64,000 bases of DNA, taken from the NCBI GenBank assembly GCA_022828595.1, contig JAKGHH010000001.1, forward strand, positions 213,619,511-213,683,510. The letters run 5' to 3'. This document shows positions 22,140 to 33,659 of this stretch, one piece after another (the stretch's first letter is position 1; every line of letters begins with the position of its first letter). Position numbers and translations under genes: made by a program. Origin of the DNA: Nelumbo lutea (Eukaryota > Streptophyta > Magnoliopsida > Proteales > Nelumbonaceae). A model generated the notes under the pieces. It had not been told where the DNA came from and did not search any database. It saw only the letters and a program-made list of their open reading frames with translations.

Positions 22140-24795
22140 TTATTAGACAACAAATTAAACCGGGGGAAAGCATATTTTGAAATTCATATCCATAGACCCT
22201 CTGTTATTAAGATGCGCAATTAAAGGTCCAAAAAATGCCTAGCAAGGTAGAGGAAGCAATCTGTTCAGAATATGAAAAACTGGGCGTCAACGTGTTCATA
22301 CTGAGCTTATTAAAAAGTGCTATTCTATCTACCCATAAAAAAAGAAAAAAAAAAGTCATATTCGAAACAAAAACATGTTTTTCTTAAGGAAACCTTGTGC
22401 AGTCCATGAGATTGCGGCGAAATCAACAAGTAACCCCATGCTTTGGTCAATGAACTCTTTCTGGCTTACTTAGCTTCTGAACTGTATTAAGATTGATTAT
22501 GATACTTTGTATATATCCTCCTTATTTTCTCTCTTACCCAACCCTTTTATAAGTATTATACCAATTCACCTTTAATTGGATTTGATTTCAATATACACAT
22601 TGCAGAACAATCGAAATCTCTCTGTAAACGTTGTGTAATTCATTAAACATGATCATAAACAATCAGAGAAATCTTCTGCCTATGATTCATGAATGGTGGG
22701 TTAGGTAACAACCCAATCCACAATGACCCACTAACCCATTAGTGAAATTAAAAATGCTTGTTGGTGGGTGTGAGGTTGATTATGTGAGGAGAAGAAAATC
22801 TTTATTCCCCTAACTCACCCACCCAGTCTGATCCCTTTTTCCAGAAATGATATTTAGTGAAAATAGTCTGCCCCATCTTATAAATTTTTATTTATCTATT
22901 TTGGTTTTATTTTGCAAACCCCCACCCCCATTTATCACCCACCTATCCTCTTCTTGAACTGTGTCAGATTCCCATTACAAACAATGACAAATTTGGAAGT
23001 TGGAGCAATCCATAATTTGTCCCAAAAATTTGCAAAAAGGTTCAATAAAAAAACAAAATAAAAATTACAAAAAATTAAAAAAAAACATATTTTAACTAAA
23101 ATCTCAAAAATTACAGAGGACAAATGAAATTATACAAAATTTACAAACATATATATATTTCAACTAATGCCAAGAAATACAGAAAATGATAAAAATTTGT
23201 TATATATAACCAAAAGAAGTAAAAGTTGTAGAAAATACGTTAAATGATAACAATTGCAGAAAACACATAAAATGATAAAAAAAATAGAAAATATATATTT
23301 CAGTCAAAAATCAAGAATTTAATAAAAAATACATAAAAAATATATATTTAAAAAAAAATTAAGTATTTCAGGTAAAAAGCATAATTACAGATGGGTCACT
23401 GGACCCATCATAATCAATCATCACTACTACACACACTATTAAGAAACCAACTTGTGCCCTATCCATCAAACCCAAATCTAAACTGCCCACATCACCCCAA
23501 GCCTATGACCAAGGAGCAAGGTTTACCTGAACATTTTAGTAGGCTGTAAAACCAATGATAAGGTTCAACGCCTAGGGTTAACTTTGGCTGTTGGGGCCCA
23601 ACAGTCCTAGGCTGTTGAGACAGTTTCTGAGCTGATCACGTTCTGGACAGTTCATCTATTCACGCCCATGCTTTGGATTTTAGTAAAAGTAAATTAAAAT
23701 GTAATTACTAATTTATTCATTCTCAGGGTAACGTGGCATTCTTAGAAATTCTCTCAACAGCATAGGAGGTTGGCCCCCAACAGCTAAAGTTTTTTTCTAC
23801 GCCTTTATTTAAATACATGGACCCCACATTTTTTACTGTGGAGTCTATGAATTTATTACTGGCATAGAACTTCATCATTAATTCCCCCTAAACAAGTAAA
23901 ACATTTAGCTAATCCAAATTGATAACCAAGACCAAGTCCAACTAAAGCGCAACCCAGTTATTTCATTTCTTTTTTTTTTTATAAATTATTATAATAAATC
24001 AAGTTACATAAGGAATATGGATTGCTCAACACGGGCTTGTAGGGTCAGTTGTTACTTTTATATTAATATACACAAGTAAATACTAAATATAAAATTAATT
24101 ATATTTTAAATTACATAAGGAATACAGATTGCTCAACATTGGCTTGAGTGCCAATTATTACTTTTATGTTAACATAAAAGTAAATTCTAATAGAAAAATA
24201 TATATTTTTAAAATTTTAAATTTTTATTTGTTTAAGAAATGAAGTTGGATTAAACCAGAATCTGATAAAATACAAATATGATCCAAGTTCTTATATTTTA
24301 AAATTACATTTTTTATATTACCAAAATGAAATGGATTTGGATTTAAGTTTGATCCATGTTCTTATATTATAAAACAATAATTTTAAATCATTAAACTAAA
24401 CATTTAGTTTAAACATAAATTTTGATTATTGAACCAAAATATTGATCTCAAATTGGATTCAAAATTTGAATTTCAGTGGTTGAATTGAATAATGCCATGC
24501 CCACTTTAGATTGGTAAATTAAGTAATTTAGTTAATTATTGTGTCATTAAGTTATGGAGTGAGCCTTCTTAACCACAAACGAATTGAGTCCCAATTTAAA
24601 TTCCATATATGGATGCCTGAATGGTCACACGAGAATTTCCACTTTCTATGATGTGACGTTGGTCTAAATTGTGAAATCAGTTCGAGAAATTTATCCAGTA
24701 AAGTCCACAATCAAAAGAAATCACAACAAAGACCCAAGAGGAAGAAAATAAACAAGTTGGCCGTGAAACATATATCATTCTTAATAAGAAAACAG
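22140..24795. other. Gene-poor AT-rich interval with local duplication
   Basis: No gene supported. 24001-24195 contains a diverged tandem duplication of about 115 bases (TTACATAAGGAATA followed by GATTGCTCAACA, twice). A+T-rich tracts fill 23030-23380. Confidence 0.5.
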
Positions 24796-24999
24796 GGGAT
24801 TTGCTTGAGGTCCCTGCAAGATCTCCTAATTTGAAGTTTCAATACGAAAAATCCTCCCTAAATTCCACGGACCAAAATCATTCTATGGAAAAAAAAGGGA
24901 ATTTCCATGAACTAAAAGAAAAACAAGTAATTTTCCTAGTACACGAAGAACTAGTGTGGGGGAAGCCCACTTGGGGGAAGCGAAAAGGTAGCCTGGAGA

Positions 25000-25145
25000 T
25001 AATCATCTTCTGGTGACAGAGTCAAATGGCATAAAATTACATCTTGATCTGTGAAGTCGTATCGAGATCATCTTCTGGTGACAGAAGCAAAAAGGTAGCC
25101 TTGACATATTCAAATCAAGAGATCATCTTGATCTGTGAAGTCGTA
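25000..25145 (-). repeat. Duplicated 3' end of RLK3
   Basis: The stretch around the RLK3 stop codon (catcttgatctgtgaagtcg) occurs at 25041-25060 and again at 25118-25142. ATCATCTTCTGGTGACAGA occurs at about 25000 and 25069. A small tandem duplication just downstream of the stop codon. Confidence 0.7.
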
Positions 25146-26060
25146 TCTCTGCCCAACAGCCTTTAGAGTTTGATAAACTACAAACATCTTTGGCCTTTCT
25201 TTCGGTGAAGACAGAACACAGTTACAAGCAATTCTAAGAGACTGAGTGATTTCTCCATCAAATCCCTTTCCAATTAAGCATTTGTCTATGGCACAGAAGG
25301 GACTTGAGTTTCTATCTAAAAGATGGGCGATCCACTCGACTAAACCACCATTGAAGCTTTCTGAAACTTTTGTCACATGGGTTGGTTTCTCTCCTGTGAG
25401 AAGCTCCAGAAGCACAACTCCAAAGTTATAGACATCCCTTTTCAGGGCTGGCACTGGTGTCTGTATATACTCAGCAGCAACATAATCCATGTCCGCTTCA
25501 CATGTCATGAAGGCAGTACTACTCATAATGGACTCATCCAAGTTGAGAAGCGTGGCGAATCCAAAATTTGATAACTTGGGTTCGAAGTTCTCATCCAACA
25601 GAATGGATTTGGAGCTTATGTTGCGATGGGCAATGCGATTGTCACAGTTATAGTGCAGCCACGCCAGGCCTCTTGCCAGCCCAATTCCAATTCTAAGTCT
25701 CTGAGGCCACTCTATGGCGTTGCCATTGGCTTCCTCAGGATGGAGTAAATCGTAGAGGTTCCCGTTGGGCGTGTATTTATAGATCAAGAGCTGCTCTTCA
25801 GCACTGCAGAAGCCCAAAAGTGGGACCAGGTTGCGGTGTTTCACTTTTCCTAGAATCATAAGCTCGGATTTGAATTGTCTCTCAACATGTTCAGAATCCT
25901 GGAACCGCTTAATTGCAAGCAGAGTTCCATCTTGGAGCTTGGCCTTGTACATGGTCCCTGTCCTCCCTGAACCGATGATGTTGGCTTGGTTGAAATTGTT
26001 GGTGAGCTTCATGAGTTCGCCAAGACTAATTTCGGTGACTACTTCCTCCGGCAGAGAGGT
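25110..26060 (-). CDS. RLK3 kinase exon: BIR1-like receptor pseudokinase domain
   Basis: An open frame with a natural stop (ends YDFTDQDDLLI). The exon probably begins after the acceptor TTCACAG at 26060, reading TSLPEEVVTEISLGEL. Kinase landmarks: GSGRTGTMY glycine loop, AIKRF lysine, HRNISSK in place of HRD, and SNFGFA in place of DFG, so both catalytic Asp residues are changed. The C-lobe is complete (DVYNFGVVLLELLTGEKPT, RIACNCVLSSPKERPKM). This is the signature of plant BIR1/At5g48380-type proteins, plasma-membrane LRR receptor-like regulators of BAK1 and immunity whose kinase is weak or inactive. Family membership is from sequence; function is by homology only. It is separated from the LRR exon by a 148-base intron and a stop-codon problem described there. 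Confidence 0.85.
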   Translation of the reverse strand, partial: TSLPEEVVTEISLGELMKLTNNFNQANIIGSGRTGTMYKAKLQDGTLLAIKRFQDSEHVERQFKSELMILGKVKHRNLVPLLGFCSAEEQLLIYKYTPNGNLYDLLHPEEANGNAIEWPQRLRIGIGLARGLAWLHYNCDNRIAHRNISSKSILLDENFEPKLSNFGFATLLNLDESIMSSTAFMTCEADMDYVAAEYIQTPVPALKRDVYNFGVVLLELLTGEKPTHVTKVSESFNGGLVEWIAHLLDRNSSPFCAIDKCLIGKGFDGEITQSLRIACNCVLSSPKERPKMFVVYQTLKAVGQRYDFTDQDDLLI

Positions 26061-26208
26061 CTGTGAATGATACAACCTTTGTTATTGTAAGGGAAACAAG
26101 AAAAAAAAAGATGATTTTTGAACAAAATCAAACACTTAGGAAGAGATAATTAAGGAAATCGGAATGCTTTTCTAAGTGATTGTGAAACAGAGAAAGAGAG
26201 AGAACTAC

Positions 26209-27285
26209 CTAGATGACGTTCATGGTTCCACCCGTTATGTTTTGTTGCCTGTTTTTTTGATGTTGTTGCTTCCTCTTAGACATGCAGCGAGAATAAATGG
26301 AAAGAAAAGCTATAGATGGAGGCATGCTCATTCCCCAGCCAACCATATATCCGCTCATGAAGGTAGGACCAAACTTCTTCCTAGCTTCCAAACTTGCGAA
26401 AATAATACCAGACAAAAGAAAAATGAGAAATGACAACATCTTTAGAGGGGCCTTTGCCCATCTGTTTCTCTTGATGTCTTGTTTACTACTGCTGATTATT
26501 GGTAGTTTAAGCAACAAGAAGACGACACCAGAAACGACTAAAAGTGTAACAACCACTCCAGCAACTGCCGATCCGATTATAACTGCACCATGTGATTTCT
26601 TGGGAGCTCCAATGCATTCATTATCCAAAGGAGGTCCACAGAGTCCCAGATTATTCGCAAAGTTATCTGCTAAAATAGTAGCATTGGGGCTAGAAAAGTG
26701 AGGGATAGGTCCGGATAAGCGATTGTTGGAGACACTAAATGCCTTGAGCCGATTGAGCCCACTGAATTCAAGCGGGATACTCCCTGTTAATTGGTTGCCG
26801 TCGAGTTTAACTGAGGCCAAATAGGAACAGTTTGCAAGACTTGCTGGGATCGGACCACTGAAATCGTTCGAGGAGAGATCAAGGGTGGTTACAAAAGGGA
26901 GCCTTTTAGAGATATCCAATGGAACGGGTCCAGAGAGATTGTTGCTGGAAAGATCTAAACCTGTCAAGCTAGTGCAGTTCTCAATACCCTTGGGGAACTG
27001 GCCTTTGAGTCCCATGTCTGAGAGGTGGATGTTTAGGACTCTATTCTCGTCGGGGTGCCAACAATCGATCCCAGTAAATTTACATATGAATCCTTCGGTA
27101 CTGTTGGCGAAATTCCATGAAGTGTTTAAGTAGCCAAAGGGGTCCTCCAGTGAATCTTTTAGGGTTTTCAAGCAGTAAACATCAGTCTCGGTACCATGGA
27201 TTATTACACTACGAATACTCAGCAATAAGGAAATAAACAGATACAAGAGGACTAGAGATCTGCTGCTACCCATTGTCGTTTGCAT
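26209..27285 (-). CDS. RLK3 first exon: signal peptide, LRR ectodomain, transmembrane region (BIR1-like)
   Basis: An open frame of 358 residues from ATG at 27285 (a second ATG, MGSSRSL, lies four codons on). Signal peptide to about residue 33, LRRNT with CLKTLKDSLEDPFGYL and CKFTGIDCWHPDENRVLNI, then about five LRRs (GLDLSSNNLSGPVP, LDLSSNDFSGPIP, KLDGNQLTGSIP, VSNNRLSGPIPH), as in BIR proteins. After CIGAPKK come three hydrophobic stretches at residues 234-265, about 283-299 and about 309-334; one would be usual. The frame ends GGTMNVI-stop, with TAG at 26211-26209 immediately before a GTAGTT donor at 26208. Using that donor, translation would end before the kinase; a weaker GTCATC donor at 26217 would keep frame with the kinase exon. 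It is the least damaged of the three copies. Confidence 0.83.
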   Translation of the reverse strand: MQTTMGSSRSLVLLYLFISLLLSIRSVIIHGTETDVYCLKTLKDSLEDPFGYLNTSWNFANSTEGFICKFTGIDCWHPDENRVLNIHLSDMGLKGQFPKGIENCTSLTGLDLSSNNLSGPVPLDISKRLPFVTTLDLSSNDFSGPIPASLANCSYLASVKLDGNQLTGSIPLEFSGLNRLKAFSVSNNRLSGPIPHFSSPNATILADNFANNLGLCGPPLDNECIGAPKKSHGAVIIGSAVAGVVVTLLVVSGVVFLLLKLPIISSSKQDIKRNRWAKAPLKMLSFLIFLLSGIIFASLEARKKFGPTFMSGYMVGWGMSMPPSIAFLSIYSRCMSKRKQQHQKNRQQNITGGTMNVI

Positions 27286-27299
27286 AGCGATATCGTAAA

Positions 27300-28946
27300 A
27301 AAATTCCTTTTAATTTCTTTATATACCTACAACAGAGATAAAGGATTATTTAAAATTATAAAAACAAATTGCAGTAGACAACAAATGAAAGTAGGACAAA
27401 GCCGCCTTCAATATTATTGGAATTCATATTTATAGACTCTCTCTTTATCTGTTCTGTTCTGATTGAAGAAGAAGCACAAGGAAAACGATGAAGATCCAGA
27501 AGTACCAAGCAAGGGCGGCCGAGGGAGAGGAAGCGAGTTGTAGATTTAGAAAGGAAGAAAATCAAAACAGGTTAGCACAACTATAGACAAGTGATGAGAA
27601 GGCTAGCAGCTGTAAGAGAAACAAGACTTGGGCCTCAACTGGTTCAGAGTCTTCGAGCTTGGAAGTTTGATCTGAGAATACCAAAGAGGCAAAGTCTAAC
27701 CGAACTAAAAGACCATCAAAGAGAGAGAGAGAAGACCTCGGCGTACGTCAACATGATTTAAATTGAACTTATTAGGAGAGAGAGGAAAAACTTTAGCTGT
27801 TTGTGAAAAGGGAAAATCTATGATACGGAAAGAGTTTTGATCAATCAAAACCAATTTTGATAAATAACAGCTGATTGGCTACTACGTTTTTTATTCTAAC
27901 TGATAACTGATTGGTCAAAAGTTTTTCAGATATTTCATATCATATAAGTTAACCCTAGTGAAAAACATCTCATAATGCAATTCGATGCATGTTTCAACTT
28001 TCAAATAATAATGGAATTTATTTCAGTATTTCAATTTTGCATGACATTTGAGCCCATCTTCTCTGGCGTATGAAATGGTTTTCAATTCTAATTGTGATCA
28101 CTACGTGTATTCCATGCATAATTAATTAGATTGAAGTTTTCCAAGAGCCATTTATTTTTGTCCCACCATGTCTAGACAAGTCCAAAAACACGGTTTCCAT
28201 TCAATTTGCCTCTAGAAAAATTCTAGGGCGTACTGCGGATTCTCAAATCTTTGATAACAATACTTTTGTCTTTGGCTTTTGATTTTTACATGGGCCCAAA
28301 ACTAGTTTATTATTTTCTTCGAAAAAGAAAATAATTATTTAATTATAAAGTCAAAAGTCTACACCATCTACTGAAATAAAATTGAAGCATGCAGAACAAT
28401 GGAGTACCGAATGGATTGAGTTCATGATTGACCCCTCCCTGGTTCAGTGGTTCATGATAACTTAGCTAGAATAAGAGATGTTTTCGATGTACAACTTAGA
28501 ATTCCGAGGGCTGAGCTGAACAGGTTTTGGTTATTGGGAACAAACAGTTTAGGTTTTAGGTTCACTGATGCGGGATAAAAAAGTAATTATCGACCAAAAA
28601 GACAAACAAGTTTACATGAACTAAATAATTTAACTAAGCTAGTTCAGCTGCATGCTTTGAGGCACTATGGATAAATTATCCAAACTTCCATTTAGCTAAA
28701 CATTTCCAAGTTTCAAGTTTCAACAGTCTACGATTGGTAAGATGATACCAATATATGTAGACACAAATGCAATTGTGCAATTTGACTATAAAACCAATAA
28801 GCACATGAAGAGAACAAATTCAATTCAGTAACTCTATCTACTTCATGAGAAAGTTGAAACCAATACAAGGATAATATTGATTGGAGATAATAATAACATT
28901 GGAGCATGCCTAACAATTGCTTAAAAGAAAATCCCAACAAGTCCAC

Positions 28947-28979
<33 letters not shown>

Positions 28980-29215
28980 GCAATTGCATATCATCATCTT
29001 TTAAATAATGAACCCATAATGAAGATCAGAAAATAATAAAATCAATTCCCTACAGGTTTGGTTTGCAACTTTGTACAGGAACTACAGGTCTCCTACCTTT
29101 CCCTTCCTCTCCCTACCTTTTACTTGAAACCAAATACAGTCTTTTTCCAAACTTTTTAAATTTGTGCCTTTAAACAGAGAGCCCAAACAAGCTAAACAGA
29201 AAAAATATATACATA
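27300..29215. other. Upstream region of RLK3 and gene-poor DNA
   Basis: No gene supported. A (CT)n microsatellite lies at 28947-28970. The first few hundred bases should hold the RLK3 promoter, but I cannot point to a convincing element. Confidence 0.5.
28947..28970. repeat. (CT)n microsatellite
   Basis: About 12 CT units followed by GTGTATATA. Confidence 0.9.
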
Positions 29216-29224
29216 TATATTACA

Positions 29225-29586
29225 ATGGAAATGTGTTATCACTATACAATGAAGCCCTATCCACCCCTGATTTTCCTAAAGAATCAGCCATATTCAGTTC
29301 CCTAAAAACCCATCTAAAAGAACAAAAAGCTCTTGAGTGTCGTTGAGCACGCAGGCCAAAACCCCAGGACCCCCTTCTTGATTAGCAGCCCATCCTATGG
29401 CATTTCTTCAATCACCCTCCACCACAAAGGGGGCAGAGTGAATAGTTCTAGCCATCCTTGAGCGGTTAAGCCCATAAAAAGAGCTCTGACTTTAGCTTCA
29501 ACCACGTCTGTAATGCCAATAGGTCCACTATAAGCCCACAATACTGCTCCAGCAGAGTTGGTTATGAGAAAACCAATTCCTGCCAC
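29225..29586 (-). pseudogene. RNase H-like (RVT_3) fragment, LINE-type or domesticated
   Basis: Minus-strand 29586-29395 reads AGIGFLITNSAGAVLWAYSGP and VVEAKVRALFMGL, matching the first strands and the catalytic-Glu helix of the RNase H domain common in plant LINE elements. After a break, about 29310-29235 reads RELNMADSLGKSGVDRASL, the C-terminal block of the same domain. The middle is deleted or shifted. No reverse transcriptase is attached. Confidence 0.65.
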
Positions 29587-29705
29587 CCCCTACTAATTAT
29601 ACTAATTATAAGATAACTTATTGGTAATTTATTGTATTTTCTAGAAATAACAGGTTATTTTTGACTCCTAATTTTTAGTATTTTCTATTGTATAGTTATA
29701 TTTTT

Positions 29706-30009
29706 CAGTGTTTTCAAAACCAGACCAAACCAAACAGTTGGACCGGAAACTAGGAAATTGTCACCTGACAGGTTCTGTTTCACCCCAAAACCGATTTTTG
29801 GAAAAAAACCATTGATTTGGCCAACAAAACGCTGACCCGAGCGGTCAAACCATCGAATCGTCAGCTTGAATAACGATTTTTTTTTCTGTTTTTTGTTTTC
29901 TTTTTTTTTTTTGTTAGAATGGTCGTCCATTCGGACCAAACGGTCGGACCATTCGACCAGGAACCGGTCCCCAAAATGGTTATTGTTTGGTCCAGTTTTA
30001 AAAACCTTG
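29706..30009. mobile_element. Non-autonomous hAT-like element, 304 bp
   Basis: Terminal inverted repeats of about 26 bases: left CAGTGTTTTCAAAACCAGAC, right (reverse complement) CAAGGTTTTTAAAACTGGAC, both followed by CAAAC. Flanks are ATATTTTT (29698-29705) and ATGTTTTT (30010-30017), an 8-base target duplication with one mismatch, as expected for hAT. No transposase. Confidence 0.75.
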
Positions 30010-30017
30010 ATGTTTTT

Positions 30018-31072
30018 GGACATTCTTACTATTCTATGATAATTTGTGCTAGTTCCTAGAAATTTCTACTATTTTATGATAATTTTTGGCAATCATTGGT
30101 AATTTATTTTGGTTATTTTATTTGAAGATTTCGTGTAATTTGTAGTGATTCATTTTCTACTAATTTATGATAATTATTGGTAATTTATGATTGATAGAAA
30201 ATATTATTAATGATAATTATTTATTTATTGTAAAAAATTACTGATTATTTTGGTAGGTTCTAGTAATTTATTTTCAACTAATTTATTATAATTATTTATT
30301 AATATTAAGAAATATCAAATATTATTAGGATGATACTAATTAATTATTATTAACAATAATTACAATCAATTATTAATATTTTCATATATTATTAAATTGG
30401 TAATATTTTTAGAAATTGTAGAATTTTCATAAATATTTAATAAGTACTAATTGCTATTAATATTTTCAAAGATAAATAATTACTATTAATATCAATACTA
30501 TTATAAAAAAAATAAGTAATATCAGATATTATCAAAGGATTATTAATATCACTATCAATATTATTATTAAAAATTATTATCGTGAATATTTTTTTTAATT
30601 TCTATTAATTGTTGTTAATTGATAATTATTAATTACTATTTCAAATAACTATTATAGAAAATAAAACATATTGTAGCAAATAATTTTGAGTGGTTATAAA
30701 AATTGTCATAAATCAATTTTCACTTTCTACTAATTATCTGAAATATTAATTTTAATATGAATTGTCATTATCGAAAATTATCAGATATATTAATGTAATA
30801 TTAATTATCATTTACTAATTATCTTGATTCAATTGTTGGTTTTTGAATAATATTAATTATCATAGATGATTAATTTTAATAACCATTTTGATAATTTTAA
30901 TATTGATTGATTAGTTAAATAATTAGTATAGGTAATTTTCCATAATTTAAAGGAAGTAATATAATGATAGTTTTGTTAATAATATTTTCCTAAAAATTAT
31001 GGTAAATTGTTCATGTTAATATTTTTTTATAATTATTAATAGTATTTCTAGAATTATTAATTATTAACAATA
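30018..31072. repeat. Low-complexity AT-rich tract
   Basis: About one kilobase composed almost entirely of variations on TAATTATTAAT and TAATTTATTG, with no open frame. It looks like a degenerate simple repeat expansion. Confidence 0.7.
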
Positions 31073-31080
31073 ATTTGGGT

Positions 31081-31669
31081 TAGGGGTGTTCACATTAAAT
31101 GTCAAATCGACCAAATTGGCCCAACCCAACCCGAGTTGATCAGTTTTTCAAAACCACCGGTCGGTTTCAGTTTGTGTGAGAAAATAAACCAACTCAGTTC
31201 GGTTTCGGCTTTCATGTGTGAAAGTCAAACCGATACTGTGTTTATGTAATCACTGATTAGTCCCTACCTTATATGTTAAATGTTGATATATTTTATTATG
31301 GTTACTTATGATAAAAACAAAAAAATGCAAAACCAATACAAATATAATGTAATGGTACAATATTTAGTTCAATTTTGTATAAATTTAAATATATATTGAC
31401 AAAAAAATCAGTTTTGTACAAGAAAACTAATCGAATTAAATATATATTTTGATTTTGCATAAAAACTAAAAAAATAAACTTAAATATAAATAGATATTTT
31501 GATATAAATATTTCAGTTTAAAATATATTTAAAAATCGACTAAATCGATAAACTGACCCTTCATGTTTGTGTTGGTCAGTTTCGATTTAATCAATAAGTA
31601 AACCGACAAGGTCAGATCGATTTAAGAAAATCACTCAAGTCGACCCAACCCGACCTGTGAACACCCGTA
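31081..31669. mobile_element. Non-autonomous hAT-like element, 589 bp
   Basis: The left end TAGGGGTGTTCAC and the reverse complement of the right end TACGGGTGTTCAC form a terminal inverted repeat. Flanks ATTTGGGT (31073-31080) and GTTTGGGT (31670-31677) are an 8-base target duplication with one mismatch. Sub-terminal CCAACCCAACCCGA motifs occur near both ends in opposite orientation. The interior is AT-rich and non-coding. Confidence 0.78.
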
Positions 31670-31679
31670 GTTTGGGTTG

Positions 31680-33185
31680 GTCGGGCCACTATTAACTAGG
31701 CCTAAATTGACAAGTGTGGTCAAACCATTGTTAATAGGGCCTGAATTGATAGAATGAATGACAAGTTGGTCGGGCCTGAGTTGTTTGGACTTAGAAAACG
31801 GCGTAGACTGATTGACTAGACTGAATATAACTAATGTAAACATGGATATGGATTGGGATCCGGTTTGAATTGTCCAAACCCAACGCAATGTCTCCTTCCT
31901 CACTCATTTTTTAGCTACAGTGGTCATTCGTGATCACAATAACAAAACAAACTGGTATTTTAAACAAAAAAGCACATTTTTTTACAATGTTTTAGCTCCT
32001 AAAGATACCCAAAGGTTATGTTGGCCAATATTTTCATGAAAAGAATCCCAAAATATCAAGTTGTTTTGTTCAGCTATAGTGGTTGTTTTTCTTAGTAACT
32101 TGGCTGCCAAATATTGCCCAAATAATTCCCTATTTTCATGGCTTGAATCATGTCTTAAACCTTGCTTAGAGTATCTTCGCTGACATTTTTTTTTCTCCAG
32201 CAACTTCCCTCTTTTTGCTCTCTCCTTGCGGTTGGTAAACAACAAGAACTGATTGAATAGATTATAGAAATTTAGGTGCAGGTGATGTGGGTAAATATGG
32301 ATTCTAAAAGTGAGGCACGCATAGGGCTTTAGGACATGATTCATGAGTTAATCGTCAAGAGATCAGTGCTGAATTAGTCGCCTACATCGGTACATCGGTG
32401 GATGGTGTTGGTGTAGTTGGCGAAGTGGTGACATCAACTTTAGCAGTCCAACAGCAGCATTAGAGACAATTGACAGTTCTAAGTTCTAACAACGATTTAT
32501 GTCAAACTTGGGAGATCACATCAGTCCTACATGCACATCTATGGCAACGTCTCCCGTACTTGTCACTACTACTGGTAGATGTTCCCAATACACGGTTCCG
32601 ATGTATTGTGCAGAGTTTAACATAAAACTTTTAGCTACTATTAGGATCATTCGACATCCAATAAAGCAAACTTGGCAGCTGGCATGAAATAAGAGCACCA
32701 GTGGGTTACATCCAGTGCAGCAAACTTGGCAATTGGCATGAAAAAGGAGCGCCATTATTTTACTACTATGGAACATGTGTACCAAAAATCTCCTCCAAAA
32801 ACTTTACTATTTATTAGAAATATATTTCCTTCTCTCTCTCTCCTCACTTTTTTCATTTCACCTCTTTCTCTCTTTGGGAGAGAAAATTGCAGTTACGGCT
32901 AAGAAAATAAGGTGAAGACTAGTTAGGACTCATATGACACATGGACTTTATTTATAAGCAAAGTTGAAGATGAAGCTCTATGACATTTTTAATTAAATAG
33001 TGTCCATCTAGGTTCAATTAAAGTATTATTTTTGGGGGTTCTGCTTGGTTTATCCAATCACAATATAAGTTCCGCTTTAATGAGAGTGACAATTTCCTAT
33101 TCTCTAGATAATTTTGTATTTTTTTTTATATCTTAATGCTAATTTTATTTATTTGTTATTATTTTTATACTATTATTAGGTAAAA
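31680..33185. other. Gene-poor interval
   Basis: No gene supported. A tandem duplication of about 50 bases (GCAAACTTGGCA, GGCATGAAA, twice) lies at 32655-32750. Confidence 0.45.
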
Positions 33186-33186
33186 T

Positions 33187-33655
33187 TATAAAAAAAAATT
33201 ATCCTCTTATAATAATTTTATAAACCACCTTTGTGTTTTGACCCTAGCAAAAGTCTCCCCTATAGTTTTGAGAAAAAAGTGCAAATACCTCATTTCCCTT
33301 GGCTTTTTGGCAACAAAGGCATTGAAGTTATCAAAATACTATTATCCTTGTTAGTGCATTATCATACATAATTAGAGTTTCAACTTTATCTTCCACTAGT
33401 TTATTTTACTAGACAACATTCAAAGAATAATTCTCCTTACTCTTCTTGGACAAAGGTAAAAAGGTTGATGTGAAGTAAAATTCATGCATTACATCCAAAT
33501 TTTTTTATTTGGAATGCTGACAAAAGGAAGGTATTTGCACATTTTCTTCAAAACAATAGTGAAGGTTTTTGTTGAGGTAAAAAAAGTGGGGAGTTTCATA
33601 AGTTTTTTAGAGAACCCAATGAGTTTTTTTATTTTTTTTACAATTTTCCTTATTT
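33187..33655. repeat. Diverged fold-back (MITE-like) inverted repeat
   Basis: The left arm (around 33250-33300, GTTTTGAGAAAAAAGTGCAAATACCT) pairs with the right arm (around 33525-33560, AGGTATTTGCACATTTTCTTCAAAAC). Weaker complementarity extends outwards, with AAAAGTCTCCCC against GTGGGGAGTTT. Ends and target duplication cannot be fixed. Confidence 0.5.
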
Positions 33656-33659
33656 TTAA

